From the NCBI GenBank assembly GCA_003260075.1, contig QLIY01000026.1, positions 237,467-301,466 of the forward strand: DNA of 64,000 nt, given 5' to 3'. Position 1 is the first letter of the stretch; each line of letters starts with the position of its first letter. This DNA is from Phallusia mammillata. Lineage: Eukaryota; Chordata; Ascidiacea; Phlebobranchia; Ascidiidae. The translations under genes were made by a program, and so were the position numbers. This document shows positions 32,801-44,091 of this stretch, piece after piece. Under the pieces are notes generated by a model. The model was given only the letters and a program-made list of their open reading frames with translations. It did not search any database and had not been told where the DNA came from.

Positions 32801-35177
32801 CATCCACAAGGTCTTTGATTTGCCACAGCAAAAAAACATTACAGCCATTGATTTGATACAGCAAAAAAATCGATTGGACTTAGTTTAGGCCGAAACCCTG
32901 AGACCGATACATCACCAAAAGAGAATATGGTCTTACTTGACTCTGTTAATTAACAAAGCATCTGCATATCAGGGAATAAAACTATTTTACTCTCCATCCT
33001 ATGATCCCTATTTAATCAATGAATGGATCCCACTAAATTTAAGGTAATCACACATGCAGTACATACGATGTTGGAGCAGCAACAGGTGGAATAGAAGCAG
33101 CCGGTGCAGATGTTGTAGTTGGTGTACTATTTAGAGTGGCAGACTGATTTAACTTCAGTTGATTTAACATGTCTTCCTTTCTACGTGTTACTTGAAGTGT
33201 GGATATTGTTCGAACAGTGTTATCATACTGGGTAATCACTGGTGATGACAGGATACTTTTCGATTTGTCAAATTTTGACAAAATGTTTGTCAGTGCGGTT
33301 GAAACTCTAGCCTGAAATATTATTGCATGTCTTAATATCAGGGCATGACAAAATCGCAAGGGTTTAGTTTATCTAGGAATAATTAACAAATAGTCAGGAA
33401 CAAAGTCACTTATTGTGTGTCACAGAGTAACATCAAGGAAAGCGCTCAGGAGACTGTCTTGACTTATTATTCCATACATATGGGCATACAATTTTAACAG
33501 TTTTTTATATTTTAACATTTTATATTTTTTTTATGAAACAACCATTATTTTACCCCCCCCCCTCACTTATTGTGTGTCACAGAGTAACATCAAGGAAAGC
33601 GCTCAGGAGATTGTCTTGGCTTATTATTCCATCCATATGGGAATACAATTTTAACATTTTTTTATATTTTAACATTTAACATTTGTTTATAAAACAACCA
33701 TTATTTTTGAACACACTTAAGACAGCAATAGCACAAACTTACACTTGGTGTTGACATAAGGGACTGACTTGAAAAAGCAGATGTGTCACCATCACGCAAC
33801 CTCTTTTGTTTGTCACAATAAAATTTCCATGTAACTTCATTGAAGCCATAATTGAAATAATCAGAAATGTCAGCACCTACGCAAGAAAGGTATGATGTTG
33901 CATAATCGTAATGCATATAGATCTTAAATGTCAAGTTTACCTGGCTTTCTCCAAGGTTTATCTTCTAATGAGTCCAAATTAACATCCATTACTGCCTGTC
34001 CATTAATGTTGCCTGGTGCAGTAAGATCTATTCCTTTGCCAACAGAGGTCTTTTGTGTACCAACAACTTGTACAGGGTTGCGATAATAGCTTCTGTTACC
34101 AGAACCTTGTCCCGGCAAGTTGCCGGCAGACTCATTGTTGCCAGATGATCCTGGTATGATGGCACCGATAGTTACCTATTAGAATATGATAATTTTTCAT
34201 CCTATACTTCAGCCCCTAAAGATGGGAACTTTGAAACGGTATATCAAACAAGCCTTAGACCAGTGGTCAGCAACCGCCGGGCCACAGCCTAGTGCCTGTC
34301 CGGGAGGAGTTTGTTATCGGGTCATATACTTTTTTATATGGGTTGAAGATTACATCATTTGAAATGTTTTGCCCATGCATCCGGTGGAAGATAAACTAAA
34401 TTTTGCATTTTTATTGCTGAATATTTGTAGCTTTTTGAAGGCCGGCCTGTGATAAAAATTTCAGGTTCAAAACCGGCCCGCAGTGCAAAAAAAGGTTGCC
34501 GACCCCTGCCTTAGACATTGCTTAAAACTGATTAAGGATATAGGAAATTTTGTAAGTTGTGCAGTTTTTAAACTGATCATAACTTACTTGGACATCATCA
34601 TCTGAATCAGAGTCATCGTCTATTTTAATAACTTTGTCTACTGCAGGTGCTGCAACCTCTTCCTTTTTCTCATCATTCTTTTCTTCATTTTCATTTGTTT
34701 CCATTGGCGAAGTTTCAGATGTACCTTCAAAAAAGATTTTCAACAGTGCAATGCCTTTACATTATTACTCAACAAATTAATATTATATTTTACCATTGGT
34801 AATGGGCTGTTCTGTGCTTTCCGCTGTTGTTTCCTCAGGCTTGTCAGATGATTCCTCTTGAGGTTTTGCATCATCAGTGACAGTTTTTCTGGAAATGTGT
34901 CAGACATTTTCTTACACATAGCCTTAAATCTGTACAGCAAACTAAACAGACACTCCTTTTTGAAAAAAAATACAATAAATCCAGCAAGTAACTGCATTAG
35001 CAAACATTTGATATTGTATAAATGTGCTGCACTTACTCTGTTACTGAATTGTCTTTGTTTTCCTCTTTTTCTGAAAATCCAAAATAGAATTTTAAAAAAT
35101 TAAACTGAAAATCATCCTTTTTTTCCATAGTTACCTTCATTTCCATACAACCAATCCTCTTCATCCGCCTCTGCCAT
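29746..35177 (-). CDS. FIP1L1: Pre-mRNA 3'-end processing factor FIP1
   Basis: Thirteen exons (minus order): 35135-35177, 35037-35070, 34794-34888, 34588-34724, 33941-34175, 33743-33876, 33067-33311, 32509-32600, 31853-31882, 31437-31629, 30692-30814, 30493-30636, 29746-29907. FIP1 is the CPSF subunit that binds poly(A) polymerase and U-rich RNA. Visible features are the N-terminal acidic [24 protein letters not shown], then the conserved Fip1 motif ([42 protein letters not shown]). Pro-rich exons ([13 protein letters not shown]) follow, then an Arg/Asp mixed-charge domain and a KHKKSKK tail ending EEQKA. All phases agree to exon 12. In exon 13 a C37 run (29848-29884) breaks the frame between KHEEDDSR and the KHKKSKK tail. 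Exon 9 is present in a second, truncated copy at about 32151-32177 after another C-run. Introns carry several MITEs. Confidence 0.95.
29848..29884. repeat. C37 run inside the last FIP1 coding exon
   Basis: An uninterrupted C tract in an exon whose two sides both encode recognisable FIP1 C-terminus. As assembled the run shifts the downstream part out of frame. It therefore probably stands in for a few missing codons, or has the wrong length. Confidence 0.85.
29933..30391. repeat. Interspersed repeat shared with 61.08-61.31 kb
   Basis: Segments such as GCTTTCTGCTATACTT, AATTGATCAGCCCTGG and AACAGGGTTTAG recur in the same order at about 61080-61315 in a cyclin I intron. The ends here resemble hAT termini, but the target duplication is poor (5 of 8). 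Confidence 0.6.
30163..30341. mobile_element. hAT-like MITE, CAGTGGTGGGATTCA family
   Basis: The termini CAGTGGTGGGATTCA and TGAATCCCACCACTG are perfect inverted repeats. Flanking 8-mers GTTGTACA and TTTCTACA match at 6 of 8. It lies in the last FIP1 intron, nested in a longer repeat bounded by CAGTGGTTCCCAAC (29933) and GAGAATCACTG (30391). A truncated copy is at 57895-57984. Confidence 0.85.
30836..31040. repeat. Dispersed repeat shared with 42.5-42.7 kb
   Basis: Contains GCAGGCAGAAACTCATGGG and the stretch ending GCATTTCAAGAGATAACC. Both recur in order at about 42525-42725, and a weaker relative (GCAAGCAGAAACAGATGG) is at 54390 and 55040. It lies in a FIP1 intron. An N is present at 31051. 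Confidence 0.7.
31855..32435. repeat. Direct duplication of about 285 bp around a C11 run
   Basis: 31855-32139 is repeated with a few percent divergence at 32151-32435, with C11 (32140-32150) between. The duplicated unit carries most of FIP1 exon 9 and its intron. Confidence 0.85.
33408..33707. repeat. Direct duplication of about 145 bp around a C10 run
   Basis: CACTTATTGTGTGTCACAG onward (33408-33552) is repeated from 33563, separated by C10 at 33553-33562, with several substitutions and a small indel, in a FIP1 intron. Confidence 0.85.
34261..34508. mobile_element. hAT-like MITE with perfect target duplication
   Basis: It starts CAGTGGTCAGCAACCGCCGG and ends GGTTGCCGACCCCTG. Both sides are flanked by CCTTAGAC (34253-34260 and 34509-34516), a perfect 8-bp duplication. 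It is 248 bp, in a FIP1 intron. Confidence 0.92.
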
Positions 35178-35821
35178 GATCAAATTTAGCAAGTATATTT
35201 ACTGTGTGATTCAGTACCGGTTTGGTGTAAATAAGCATTCATCAAAAAATCCTAAACAGATAACAATCATGTTTCAATCGCGAGACAAAAAATTTGTCAA
35301 CTTCAACAATAAATATACTTTTTCCAATGTAACAAGCCTTAGGGTGTAAAAGACTTTGCATCAACAAAAAATAAGCACAAAATTACGATAGCAAAAATAA
35401 AAGGTGATTAGTAAATAGAACTGTTTTTAGTTGTCCATTACAAAACAAATGCAAGAAAATAGTTTTGGTTAAAGTAGATATTCTTTCGAACATATGTTCA
35501 TTTCATGTTAGTAATTATGTATGGTTTGCAATTACGGGAAGATAGCATTTCTACTAGTTTTCAACATTGATAAATAGCAGTGCATGCACAAAATGGCAAA
35601 GTCTTACAAATGGTGTCATGTAAAAACAACATTGCACTTAATTTCAAGTCCAAAAAATCTCAATGTACTTCCATCATTTTGAGAGATTTATTTGATGAGA
35701 TCATGTTAAGAAGACGCATCACTTAAGCTTATCTGACCCAACATTTGACTTACACTTGCTGTAAGCTGAGGCCCCCCCCCCCACTTCCATCATTTTGAGA
35801 GATTTATTTGATGAGATCATG

Positions 35822-36883
35822 TTAAGAAGAGGCATCACTTAAGCTTATCTGACCCAACATTTGACTGACACTTGCTGTAAGCTGAGGAAGATCACTTTCT
35901 GGGGTTATTTTTGGCAAGAACTTGGTTTCATCCACAGTACCACCTTCTGACCAGACATTTTTGTACTTAGATAAAACCATCTTTCCAGCCCAATTAGCAT
36001 ATTGCTTGCTATTCCGAGCTTTGGTGTCACCTCTGGATTGGGTGGAGCTACCAGATGTCAGCATCAAGCCATACAATGCTCTAATGTTGGTGTTACTGCT
36101 CAGTTTAACAGCTTGAGCAAAGTATCTTCTTGCAGTCTCAAGATTTTCCTGACCGCCTATAGTGTACATGATTTCTGCGTATCTTTGGTGGTATAGATGA
36201 TTAAAAGCATTGCTTAAAATAAGTTCTTCAACACAAAATGCAGCTTTTTTATAGTCCATTTCTTTTACATACAAATCTGCAAGTTCCATCCAGGCTTCCT
36301 GGTCGGCCATGAATGATTGCAAGTAAATTGTTAAATGCTTTATTGCAAGCGATGTGTAACCTTGTGACTTAAATACAGCTATTTTGCGCTTTCTTATTGC
36401 AGCATCAGTTTGATCTAGTTTTTCAAGCTCATCATAAATGTTTAAAGCATCATCAAATCTTCCTTCTGCCTCCATAGCCCCCCCCCCAAGCGATGTGTAA
36501 CCTTGTGACTTAAATACAGCTATTTTGCGCTTTCTAATTGCAGCATCTGTTTGATCTAGTTTTTCAAGCTCATCATAAACGTTCAAAGCATCATCAAATC
36601 TTCCTTCTGCCTCCATACCCATGGCATCCAGTTTCATGACCCTTGAACTTTTTGGAAATTTTTCTTTCAGCTTGTCCAAACACAAGTTGGCGAGGTCAAA
36701 TCTTCCTGTGTCTAGTGAGGCAATAAACACTTGTTCACACACAAGCCACAGTTCATCTTGCAGTTTTGACGAATAATCTCGAACTAATCTTTCACCCAAT
36801 TCAACAACTTGTTCACTGTCCCGTACTGACATTCCCCTCCATTCCCTTAATGTATCACTTGCTTCATCCCAAGTCATATCCAT
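35822..36883 (-). CDS. EMC2: ER membrane protein complex subunit 2 (EMC2), with in-frame duplication
   Basis: One uninterrupted exon of 353 residues from the ATG of MDMTWDEASDTL. EMC2 is the cytosolic TPR-like scaffold of the ER membrane complex, which inserts tail-anchored and multipass proteins. Landmarks are SEQVVELGERLV, RFDLANLCLDKLKEKFP, ADQEAWMELADLYV, KAAFCVEELIL, NHLYHQRYAEIMYTIGGQENL and RYFAQAVKL. About 47 residues (from GRFDDALN.YDELEKLD to FKSQGYTSL) occur twice around GGG codons. This is caused by a 141-bp direct duplication with C10 at 36478-36487. Without it the length is about 306, close to the human 297. Further duplications lie over the 3' end (35665-35890) and the 5' flank (36889-37258). 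AATAAA is at 35803-35808, just past the stop. The gene is tail-to-head with FIP1, same strand. Confidence 0.93.
   Translation of the reverse strand: MDMTWDEASDTLREWRGMSVRDSEQVVELGERLVRDYSSKLQDELWLVCEQVFIASLDTGRFDLANLCLDKLKEKFPKSSRVMKLDAMGMEAEGRFDDALNVYDELEKLDQTDAAIRKRKIAVFKSQGYTSLGGGAMEAEGRFDDALNIYDELEKLDQTDAAIRKRKIAVFKSQGYTSLAIKHLTIYLQSFMADQEAWMELADLYVKEMDYKKAAFCVEELILSNAFNHLYHQRYAEIMYTIGGQENLETARRYFAQAVKLSSNTNIRALYGLMLTSGSSTQSRGDTKARNSKQYANWAGKMVLSKYKNVWSEGGTVDETKFLPKITPESDLPQLTASVSQMLGQISLSDASS
36347..36617. repeat. 141-bp direct duplication inside EMC2 coding sequence
   Basis: AAGCGATGTGTAACC onward (36347-36477) is repeated at 36488 with a few silent-looking substitutions (ATGTTTAAAG versus ACGTTCAAAG). 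C10 sits between the copies. Total displacement is 141 bp, so the reading frame is kept. Confidence 0.9.
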
Positions 36884-36888
36884 TTTTA

Positions 36889-37258
36889 ATGTTTTACCCA
36901 ATTTACCAAATACTAAAACAGAATTCGAGATGTCTAGAAAGTATACTCTTGTAAGAAAGCTTTCTATAGAAATAGAAAAGCTTATATTCTACATATATGT
37001 AGAAAAAACGTTTTCAATAATTAAACATAAACCGTTAATTTAACATCTAATCTAAACATATTTTTGGTAAAAACATGTATACCCCCCCCCCCTGTTTTAC
37101 CAAATTTACCAAATACTAAAACAGAATTCAAGATGTCTAGAAAGTATACTCTTATAAGAAAGCTTTCTATGTAGAAAAAACGTTTTCAATAATTAAACAT
37201 AAAACGTTACTTTAACATCTAATCTAAACATATATTTGGTAAAAACATGTATAGGAAA
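36889..37258. repeat. Direct duplication upstream of EMC2 around a C11 run
   Basis: The 5' flank and first bases of the EMC2 ORF (36889-37081) are repeated at 37093-37258 after C11 (37082-37092), with substitutions and a 20-odd-bp deletion in the second copy. Confidence 0.85.
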
Positions 37259-38350
37259 ATCAGTTTAAAAGTGAAAAAAGTCTTTACTGTGCACAGTTTG
37301 TCACGAGAAATACTTCCAAACTTCAAAAAACGGAAAATCAACACCTAATAATTACGATCACTGTTACTCGTGCGCAAATGCCGCAAAAATAAAATTAAAA
37401 CTGATGAGGGAAAATTAAAGTTACGGAAACTAAAAATGAGTCAAATTACCGGTAATAAAAACTGACTTACATTTTTCGACATGTAAAAAGAAATCGTAAA
37501 TTTACAATTAAAAGTAATAAGTTCAGGTAATTCTATGGTACAAATGTTTGGATTTGTAAGTGTCACAGCCTTTGCACGTCAGTGAAAAGTGCGATTCAGA
37601 AAATACAAGAAAACGCGTTTAAAATACCACGTTTGATTGTCAATTTTTGGTACAGTGTCAATCTTTAATTTGTTTATTTGTCTGCTTGCCCAAAAGCGCC
37701 CTAGTTTCTAGTGGTACGGCACTGCGTTACGATATTGCAGCTTCGCAATTTACTTGGCTAAAAGTGTCTAACTGAAATGTTTATAGCTGTTTGCCACTTA
37801 ATTCAACCCAGAAGCGATTGTACTAGAGGCAACTATTTAATTTTACAAATCTCGTACGGCATTTGCTTCATGTTTCATTCCTCGTATGTTTCTGCGTTCG
37901 GTGGGTTGATCGGTACGCTACGTTCGAGTGTTTGACATTTGGCAAGGTGATACAATGCGCCTTTCGCAGCAGGGTACGTGGTTTGGGCTCAGTGCAATTT
38001 ACTGTACTGCTATCTACGTTAAGAGCAGTAGTTAAACGTTTTGTGGACCTACGCTTAACATTTAACCACAAAACTATAGGCCCACAAGTAATTTCAGATT
38101 TCAATCGCATTATTTGCATGAAAAACGTTTATTATCTAGATAAAAAAGTGATGCATTGATTTCAGCAAACAAAATTCACGTCATTATAGTCACCACACAA
38201 CAAAACCGTTTAACTGGCAACTTTCCAAGCTCGTTTGCACGGTCATGTCACAGAATGTCAAAGAAAAAAAGCTAGTGTACAAAAATTGATATCTTGGTGC
38301 AATAAATGAAAATTAATTATTTTAAAAATTGGAAAACGTACATAAAGGCG
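37259..38350. other. Intergenic between EMC2 and the sulfotransferase
   Basis: AT-rich, without a supported gene. Overlapping 98- and 83-codon ORFs on opposite strands at 37863-38159 show no domain and no splice context. Confidence 0.45.
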
Positions 38351-39707
38351 TTAATATAAACCCAATGCTTCAAGAGTATCGGGATCAAAACCGTAACCAA
38401 ACAAGGCAAAATCAAAAAAATAAATGTCCATTAACTTAAGAATCGTTTCCTTCTTGACGTCCTTAAAGTAAGACCGAATAATATCAATAGAATCTTTTGC
38501 CTTCGTAGCGTCATATTGGGGTCCTTTTCCAACCCAAGGAAGCTCAGCAACACCAAGCTTATCCATAACCCATTTTGAGTCCAGTGTGGTTGTCTCTTGT
38601 TTTATAACGACGTTAAATGGATAGAAGCAGGGCTTACATAGATCGGTCATTGGCAAAAAGTGGTAATCTAAGTTATCGTAGTTATCCCCATAAGCTGCGA
38701 GATAGTTTGCAAAATCTACAAAGGTCATAACGTGTTTTTCGTCCCTATCGCTAGTAAACTCTTGCATATGAGGATAGCCTTCTAGGAGAAAGCCAGCATA
38801 TGGAGTACCCCTAGTAAGCTTTTGATTCCAGCCAGATATCAGCTTTCCAAAGGGGTGGCGTACGGCAATGGCACGTACCGCATCTTTGTTGTTTAAAAGC
38901 TGTTTTCCTGTTTCAAGTGAAAGATCTTGAGACATTTGGTAGTTTTTCTGTCTGTCCTGCCATCCCATTCTGCGATTTGCAGACGCGGGGTCGCGCATGT
39001 CACGAACTAGCTTGTGCCAGCTAGTACTGCTACATTTTGGTAAAACGCAGAGCAGAAAGTTCTTCTCCAAGGTAAGAACAAAGTTGTCGTTTCTTATCCA
39101 CGTAGATCGATAACGTTCGACTTCCGCTGAGGACCACTCTGCGTTTTTAAGACCAATCTCGCACACTTCATCTAGCCGTCTTTTTCGTTGACTGAACCTT
39201 TCATCCGCTTTGGTTCCATTTGAACGGGCAAGTATTGAGCTGTTTGCTGACATGATCAGTCCAACGCTTTCGGCACGATATGAAGATTCGTACCACGTAA
39301 CACCTTAAAACGGGGAAAAATTGGTGGATTTGTTTTCGATTAATTAATTACATTGTACAGTATTTAAAAAAACATATATTTACCGTCGTTTAATCGTTTA
39401 TTTTGACGTATTTATGTGGAACTCACTTAGACCCAACCCAAAACTGACTTGCATTTTATATCTAACTTATATTAAACTAATGTCACAAGGTAAAAAAACA
39501 TGTGGTTTGTTTCCACGGGCAAATGCAGAAAGGACAACAGAGTTCTAAACCGGCCAGAAAGTTTGTATACCCCCCCCCCACGATATGAAGATTCGTACCA
39601 CGTAACACCTTAAAACGGGGAAAAATTTGATGGATTTGTTTTCGATTAATTAATTACATAGTACAGTATTAAAAAAACATATATTTACCGTCGTTTAATC
39701 GTTTATT

Positions 39708-39753
<46 letters not shown>

Positions 39754-40195
39754 GTTTATTTTGACATATTTATGTGGAACTCACTTTGACCCAACCCAAA
39801 ACTGACTTGCATTTTCATATCTAACTTATATAAAACTAATGTCACAAGGTAAAAAAAACATGTGGTTTGTTTCCACAGGCAAATGCAGAAAGGACAACTG
39901 AGTTCTAAATCGGCCAGAAAGTTTGTATAATTGTGGCACAAATGGTCGCATATATAATGCCTACCCCAAATTAAGCTCACTTTCCAGAAAACGGCCCGAA
40001 CCCCACCCAACTTATTCAACACTAAAAGGGTCAATACGCCAAATTAGTATTATACTTTTACTATAAAGAGTGAAAGTTACCTGAAATAAAGCTGCTTCCA
40101 TTGCTAACTTGGTTGTAATAAATAGCCAGGCAGGCGAAAAAAAGAAGAAGAGATAAAGCTAAGAAGAACCTCGGCCAAGCAACTTTCCGTAACAT
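38351..40195 (-). CDS. Golgi carbohydrate sulfotransferase, CHST8-14/HNK-1 type
   Basis: Two exons, 40081-40195 and 38351-39303 (phase 1), give 355 residues. The first encodes a type II signal anchor: basic MLRKVAWPR, then FFLALSLLLFFACLAIYY. The lumenal part has the PAPS-binding signatures of the Sulfotransfer_2 family: 5'-phosphosulfate loop LPKCSSTSWHKL and 3'-phosphate motif RHPFGKLISGW. DYHFLPMTDLCKPC and FALFGYGFD are typical later landmarks. It should transfer sulfate from PAPS to glycan hydroxyls in the Golgi. The exact acceptor (GalNAc, chondroitin, HNK-1) cannot be told. The start of exon 2 is partly repeated at 39580-39611 in the intron through the C-run duplications, and a C43 run lies at 39709-39751. 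Confidence 0.9.
39274..39930. repeat. Direct duplication with C10 and C43 runs in CHST intron
   Basis: 39274-39569 is repeated as 39580-39708 plus 39752-39930. The second copy is interrupted by C43 at 39709-39751, at which TCGTTTATTT is itself repeated. There are small differences between copies (ACTTAGACCC versus ACTTTGACCC). Confidence 0.85.
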
Positions 40196-40631
40196 TCTGC
40201 TTAGTCTTAAAAACAGGACCCTTTAACAAACATCTGTATCTTACAGTGGTTAAATCTAATCAGACAATGACATGCCCCGACCCAGCAGATAGTTAATGAT
40301 TGGCCTGTTTGCCACACAGACCGATACAGAATGTTTGCGCTGCTGCGAGGCAACAGAATAGTTTCGCTACCATTTACGACGCGATGCCATGTTGATTCGG
40401 GTTTGCCAAATGACAAATATTAAGTACCTATTTAGCCTACATTTAATATCATCTATACGTGGGTCTGGTTCTACAAATAGGAATTTAATTGGCCATCTAG
40501 TGTCAATTAACAACATAAAACATTTTATTTTACCTTTACTATCATGGTTAATTAAGATCGAGAGCAAATAAGGCCCCGAAGCAACGTACAAATGTTTCGC
40601 AGCCAAAAATACTAGCCCAACATGGTCATAC

Positions 40632-41266
40632 CAGAACTGCCACTCCTTGGGATTTTTCCCAAGATCCTGGGATTTCACTGCAGAACTTCTTGGAAAAACT
40701 TTTCAATCCTTGGGATTTTTTATAATAACCATTGAACACGCCCCCCCCCCAACATGGTCATACCAGAACTGCCACTCCTTGGGATTTTTCCCAAGATCTT
40801 GGGATTTCACTGCAGAACTTCTTGGAAAAACTTTCCAATCCTTGGGATTTTTTATATTAACCATTGAACACATTTAAAGTTCACTTATTACTTAAAAATC
40901 ATCGTTTTGCGATTTACGAAACAATGTTTCGTCAATTTAGTGTTCGAAGCCGTGCTAGTTGATTGAAATTCCCTGTCAAAACTAGTAAGTCAGGCCAGTA
41001 GGCTACTACCGATTTTTGATGTATCATGTGCTAGTAAAAAAGGTACACAGTCAATATTTTTTCTTTTGTATTTTGCTGGTATTTCTTAGCGTCTTTTAAA
41101 AGTTACGTGATGGCTGGTAACTGCATGGTGTAACTATAAAAATTATGTTGCCTGCGCCAGCTAGGATTTTGTATTTGCCATTGTTTGCAAACAACAAACC
41201 ATGGTTATCTTGGGATTTTCGGTGGGTGAACCTTGGGATATCTTAAAATTCTCAGTGGCAGCCCTG
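40632..41266. mobile_element. hAT-like element, CAGnnCTGCCACT family
   Basis: The ends are CAGAACTGCCACT and AGTGGCAGCCCTG, flanked by GGTCATAC on both sides (40624-40631, 41267-41274). It is internally rich in CTTGGGATTTT. Its first 110 bp plus the left target site are duplicated around C10 at 40741-40750. A 141-bp relative lies at 52783-52923. Confidence 0.9.
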
Positions 41267-41970
41267 GGTCATACTACTGCCTGAAGAGGTAAAAGTACGA
41301 GAGTAGAAAAAACTTTTGAGGACATGGAGGGTGCGCTTTTAGTTTTTCTATTTGATAATAATTTCGATGTCAAGATAGGCTAAGCGAGAACAGCAGAAAT
41401 CGTGGTTTGTAGATATTTAACCAAGAGGTCCGCAACATTTTTTGATAAATTCCCTGCCTAAATGATGAAAACATTTCCATTCCTCACGACTTAATATAAC
41501 TTTTACGACTCTAAATTAGGTGGCTTTTCTGTATGTTTATGTTCTTTGATAATAGTTTTTTTTACATTCAACAGATAAACATTTTATACCTATGTTTGAG
41601 AGGGTGGCATATAATTACTAAAATGCTTCTAGATTCAGAAACGAATGGGTCTCCAAACATGTGTGTATCGCAAGTAGCAACAGTATTAACACGATGCATG
41701 CGATTATGTTTAGATTCTGTAGGACAGGTTGAATTCTGTTCACTATAATTTAACATTTTCATTGCACATTTACTACGGACACTTACAAGTTTTTTTTTCA
41801 TTTCAACGTAAGAAGCCAGCATGTTTGTGACACCGATGCATCAAATCGTTCTTACTGTATTGCGCAATACGTTTATGCGGACCTTCAGCAACACCTTCCC
41901 GTGTTGTTAGGATAACAACCCTGAATGCGGCCTCTACCTCGGTTTTGGTATCACGTGTGTACGTTTAACA

Positions 41971-42184
41971 CAGTGGTTCTCAAACTTTTTTATTGCGACG
42001 CCTCTGGAGAAGTTTTCAGGACTTGCGACGCACCAGCAAATAAAAGTTAATGAGGAAACCTATTATTAAAGTTGTGTTTATAGATACAACAACAAAAAGC
42101 CACGAAACAGAACTATTCTGCGACGCCCTTGGCAAATTGAAACGACGCACCAGGGCGTCGCGACGCACAGTTTGAGAACTACTG
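41971..42184. mobile_element. hAT-like MITE with perfect target duplication
   Basis: It starts CAGTGGTTCTCAAAC and ends GTTTGAGAACTACTG, with GTTTAACA on both flanks (41963-41970, 42185-42192). Internal GCGACGC motifs face each other. It is 214 bp with no coding capacity. Confidence 0.92.
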
Positions 42185-42524
42185 GTTTAACACATTAAAT
42201 ATATTTTAAGGGTGTTCCCGCAATATATATAACAACACGACAAGGGGTTGCTGAATATATTGATATATTATGGGAGTGAGTGTGACAAATAGAAAAAAAT
42301 CATCTAAAAGTCTCAAAAACTGCTCTAAAATGGGGGCTTGCTGTGTCGCAATCAACAGTGTATGAAGTTTCCCCCCCCCCCCCCCGTGTATGAAGTTCTT
42401 TTAATTTGACATTTTGGGGCTGTCAAACTTTGCGATAACTAACTTCAGGCTGATAGGTTTGAATCACACTTTCTTGATCAAATGCATGAAACTAAACTAT
42501 GTCAGGCAGAAATTTTTAAAAAAC

Positions 42525-42725
42525 TAGAAGGATGGTTAAGCACATTTTGTCGTTGCATTTACACTATAACCTATTTTAAAACATAAATATATTTCCCATG
42601 CTTATTTTGTATTGTCCCATATTAGTCATCGTCTTTTTTAACCTTAGTTGTTTCTGCAGGCAGAAACTCATGGGTCCCCACACATGTAAGTTAAAAATAG
42701 TGCATTTCAAGAGATAACCATAGTC
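42525..42725. repeat. Dispersed repeat, second copy
   Basis: Collinear with 30836-31040 (shared GCAGGCAGAAACTCATGGG and GCATTTCAAGAGATAACC). It is followed by tracts with the core CCCATTTTAGGnnGCTAG at 42777, 43296 and 43404, a core also present at 54520 and 55162. Confidence 0.65.
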
Positions 42726-42889
42726 CACATGCTCCCCAAATTTTAGCTAATTCCGACACCGTTTTATAAACTTACCCATTTTAGGGGGCTAGTAGGGTAA
42801 CTAATGGGGTTTGACACTAAACTTAAAAAAATATGAAACCTCAATGACTCAATCAATAGTACTGCAAAATTCAGCCCAATCTGCCATGT

Positions 42890-42987
42890 TTAAAATTTCG
42901 ACCACTAGAGGTGTTTTGAGCAACAAACGTTAATGTTTACAATTTCGACCACTAGAGGTGTTTTGAGCAACAACCGTTAATGCTTCT
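42890..42987. repeat. Two-copy 48-bp tandem repeat
   Basis: The unit containing TTTCGACCACTAGAGGTG and GAGCAAC occurs twice in tandem with two or three substitutions. A second two-copy tandem array (unit with GTGGTGCsCAGTAA, about 47 bp) follows at 43108-43198. Confidence 0.75.
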
Positions 42988-43816
42988 GAAGTCATTGGGC
43001 TGTTAACAACCCACTAACTGCCATGGCGCAAAAACCTCCACCAAGCAACCCACCAACGAGTAACATACAACTTGTTGCCTTTGTAACACTATTGCACCAC
43101 AGAATTCTTTCATTTGTGGTGCCCAGTAATATACAATACGTTTTACACTTTCTTTCGTTTGTGGTGCGCAGTAACATACAAATACGTTTTACACTTTAAG
43201 GGGCTTGTGGGGTAAATGTTGGGGCTACAGGGTTGAACACAACAATCGACACCTGTAAATGTCATTCTCTACAAGCTCCGACATTGTTTACAACCTCACC
43301 CATTTTAGGTGGCTAGCGTGGTAAATACTGGGGTTACCAACAAACACAAAGTGAGATGCACATCTACATAACTATATGTACCATTCCCCCCCCCCGCAGA
43401 AAATAACCCATTTTAGGAGGCTAGCGGGGTAAATACTGGGGTTTATTAACAAAAACAAAGTGGGATGCACATCTACATAACTTTATCTACCATCTGTGTA
43501 AATTTCATCCAAATCCATCAAACATTAGATGGAAAAATGTGTCGGACAAACTTTGGGAAGAAAAAAAAAAACAGAAAAAACAACAACAAATTCGAGTAAA
43601 ATCAATATAATTACATAAGGGGACCCATAATTAGGACAAAACCAATGGCCTCCCTCCAACTTTCAGACTGTTATATAAGTAAAAATCCTTACTTTGCCAG
43701 CTGTTCTTTGTGCAAAACCCACTATTTTGGAATGTAAAATTTGCAAGAAGATAAACGTGAAAATGTAAAGGTACTTCAACAGCACGAGATTAACATTCTG
43801 TGACTACTTTTGTTTT

Positions 43817-44091
43817 GGTAGAGCTACTAACACCATAACGCAAATGACAACCTCGGGAGATTAGGGGGCGTAAAGAGCTGACTTTTTTATTTAGCGGCTA
43901 TAAAAGGGTTGGGTTGGGAAATAAGTTTTTAAATTTTTTACATTAGTAACTAATTTTTTGGGATAGTTTTATTGAATTTTAAGTGCTAACACCTTACCCC
44001 AACTCTAATAGCCCTAACTGTGAGCATTTTTGGAGATATAACCAATCGACTTTTGGTTGTCATTTGCGTTATGGTGTTAGTAGCTCTACCC
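43817..44091. mobile_element. 275-bp MITE with long perfect inverted ends
   Basis: The terminal inverted repeats are about 36 bp and perfect apart from the outermost base (GGTAGAGCTACTAACACCAT against its complement at the right end). They are flanked by TTTGTTTT on both sides (43809-43816, 44092-44099). It is nonautonomous, and the superfamily is uncertain; the 8-bp duplication fits hAT. A weak relative is seen near 48960-49090. Confidence 0.88.

Noticed and set aside
37863..38159. 98-codon plus and 83-codon minus ORFs
   Set aside because: Mirror ORFs over the same DNA, no splice signals or domains; likely chance.
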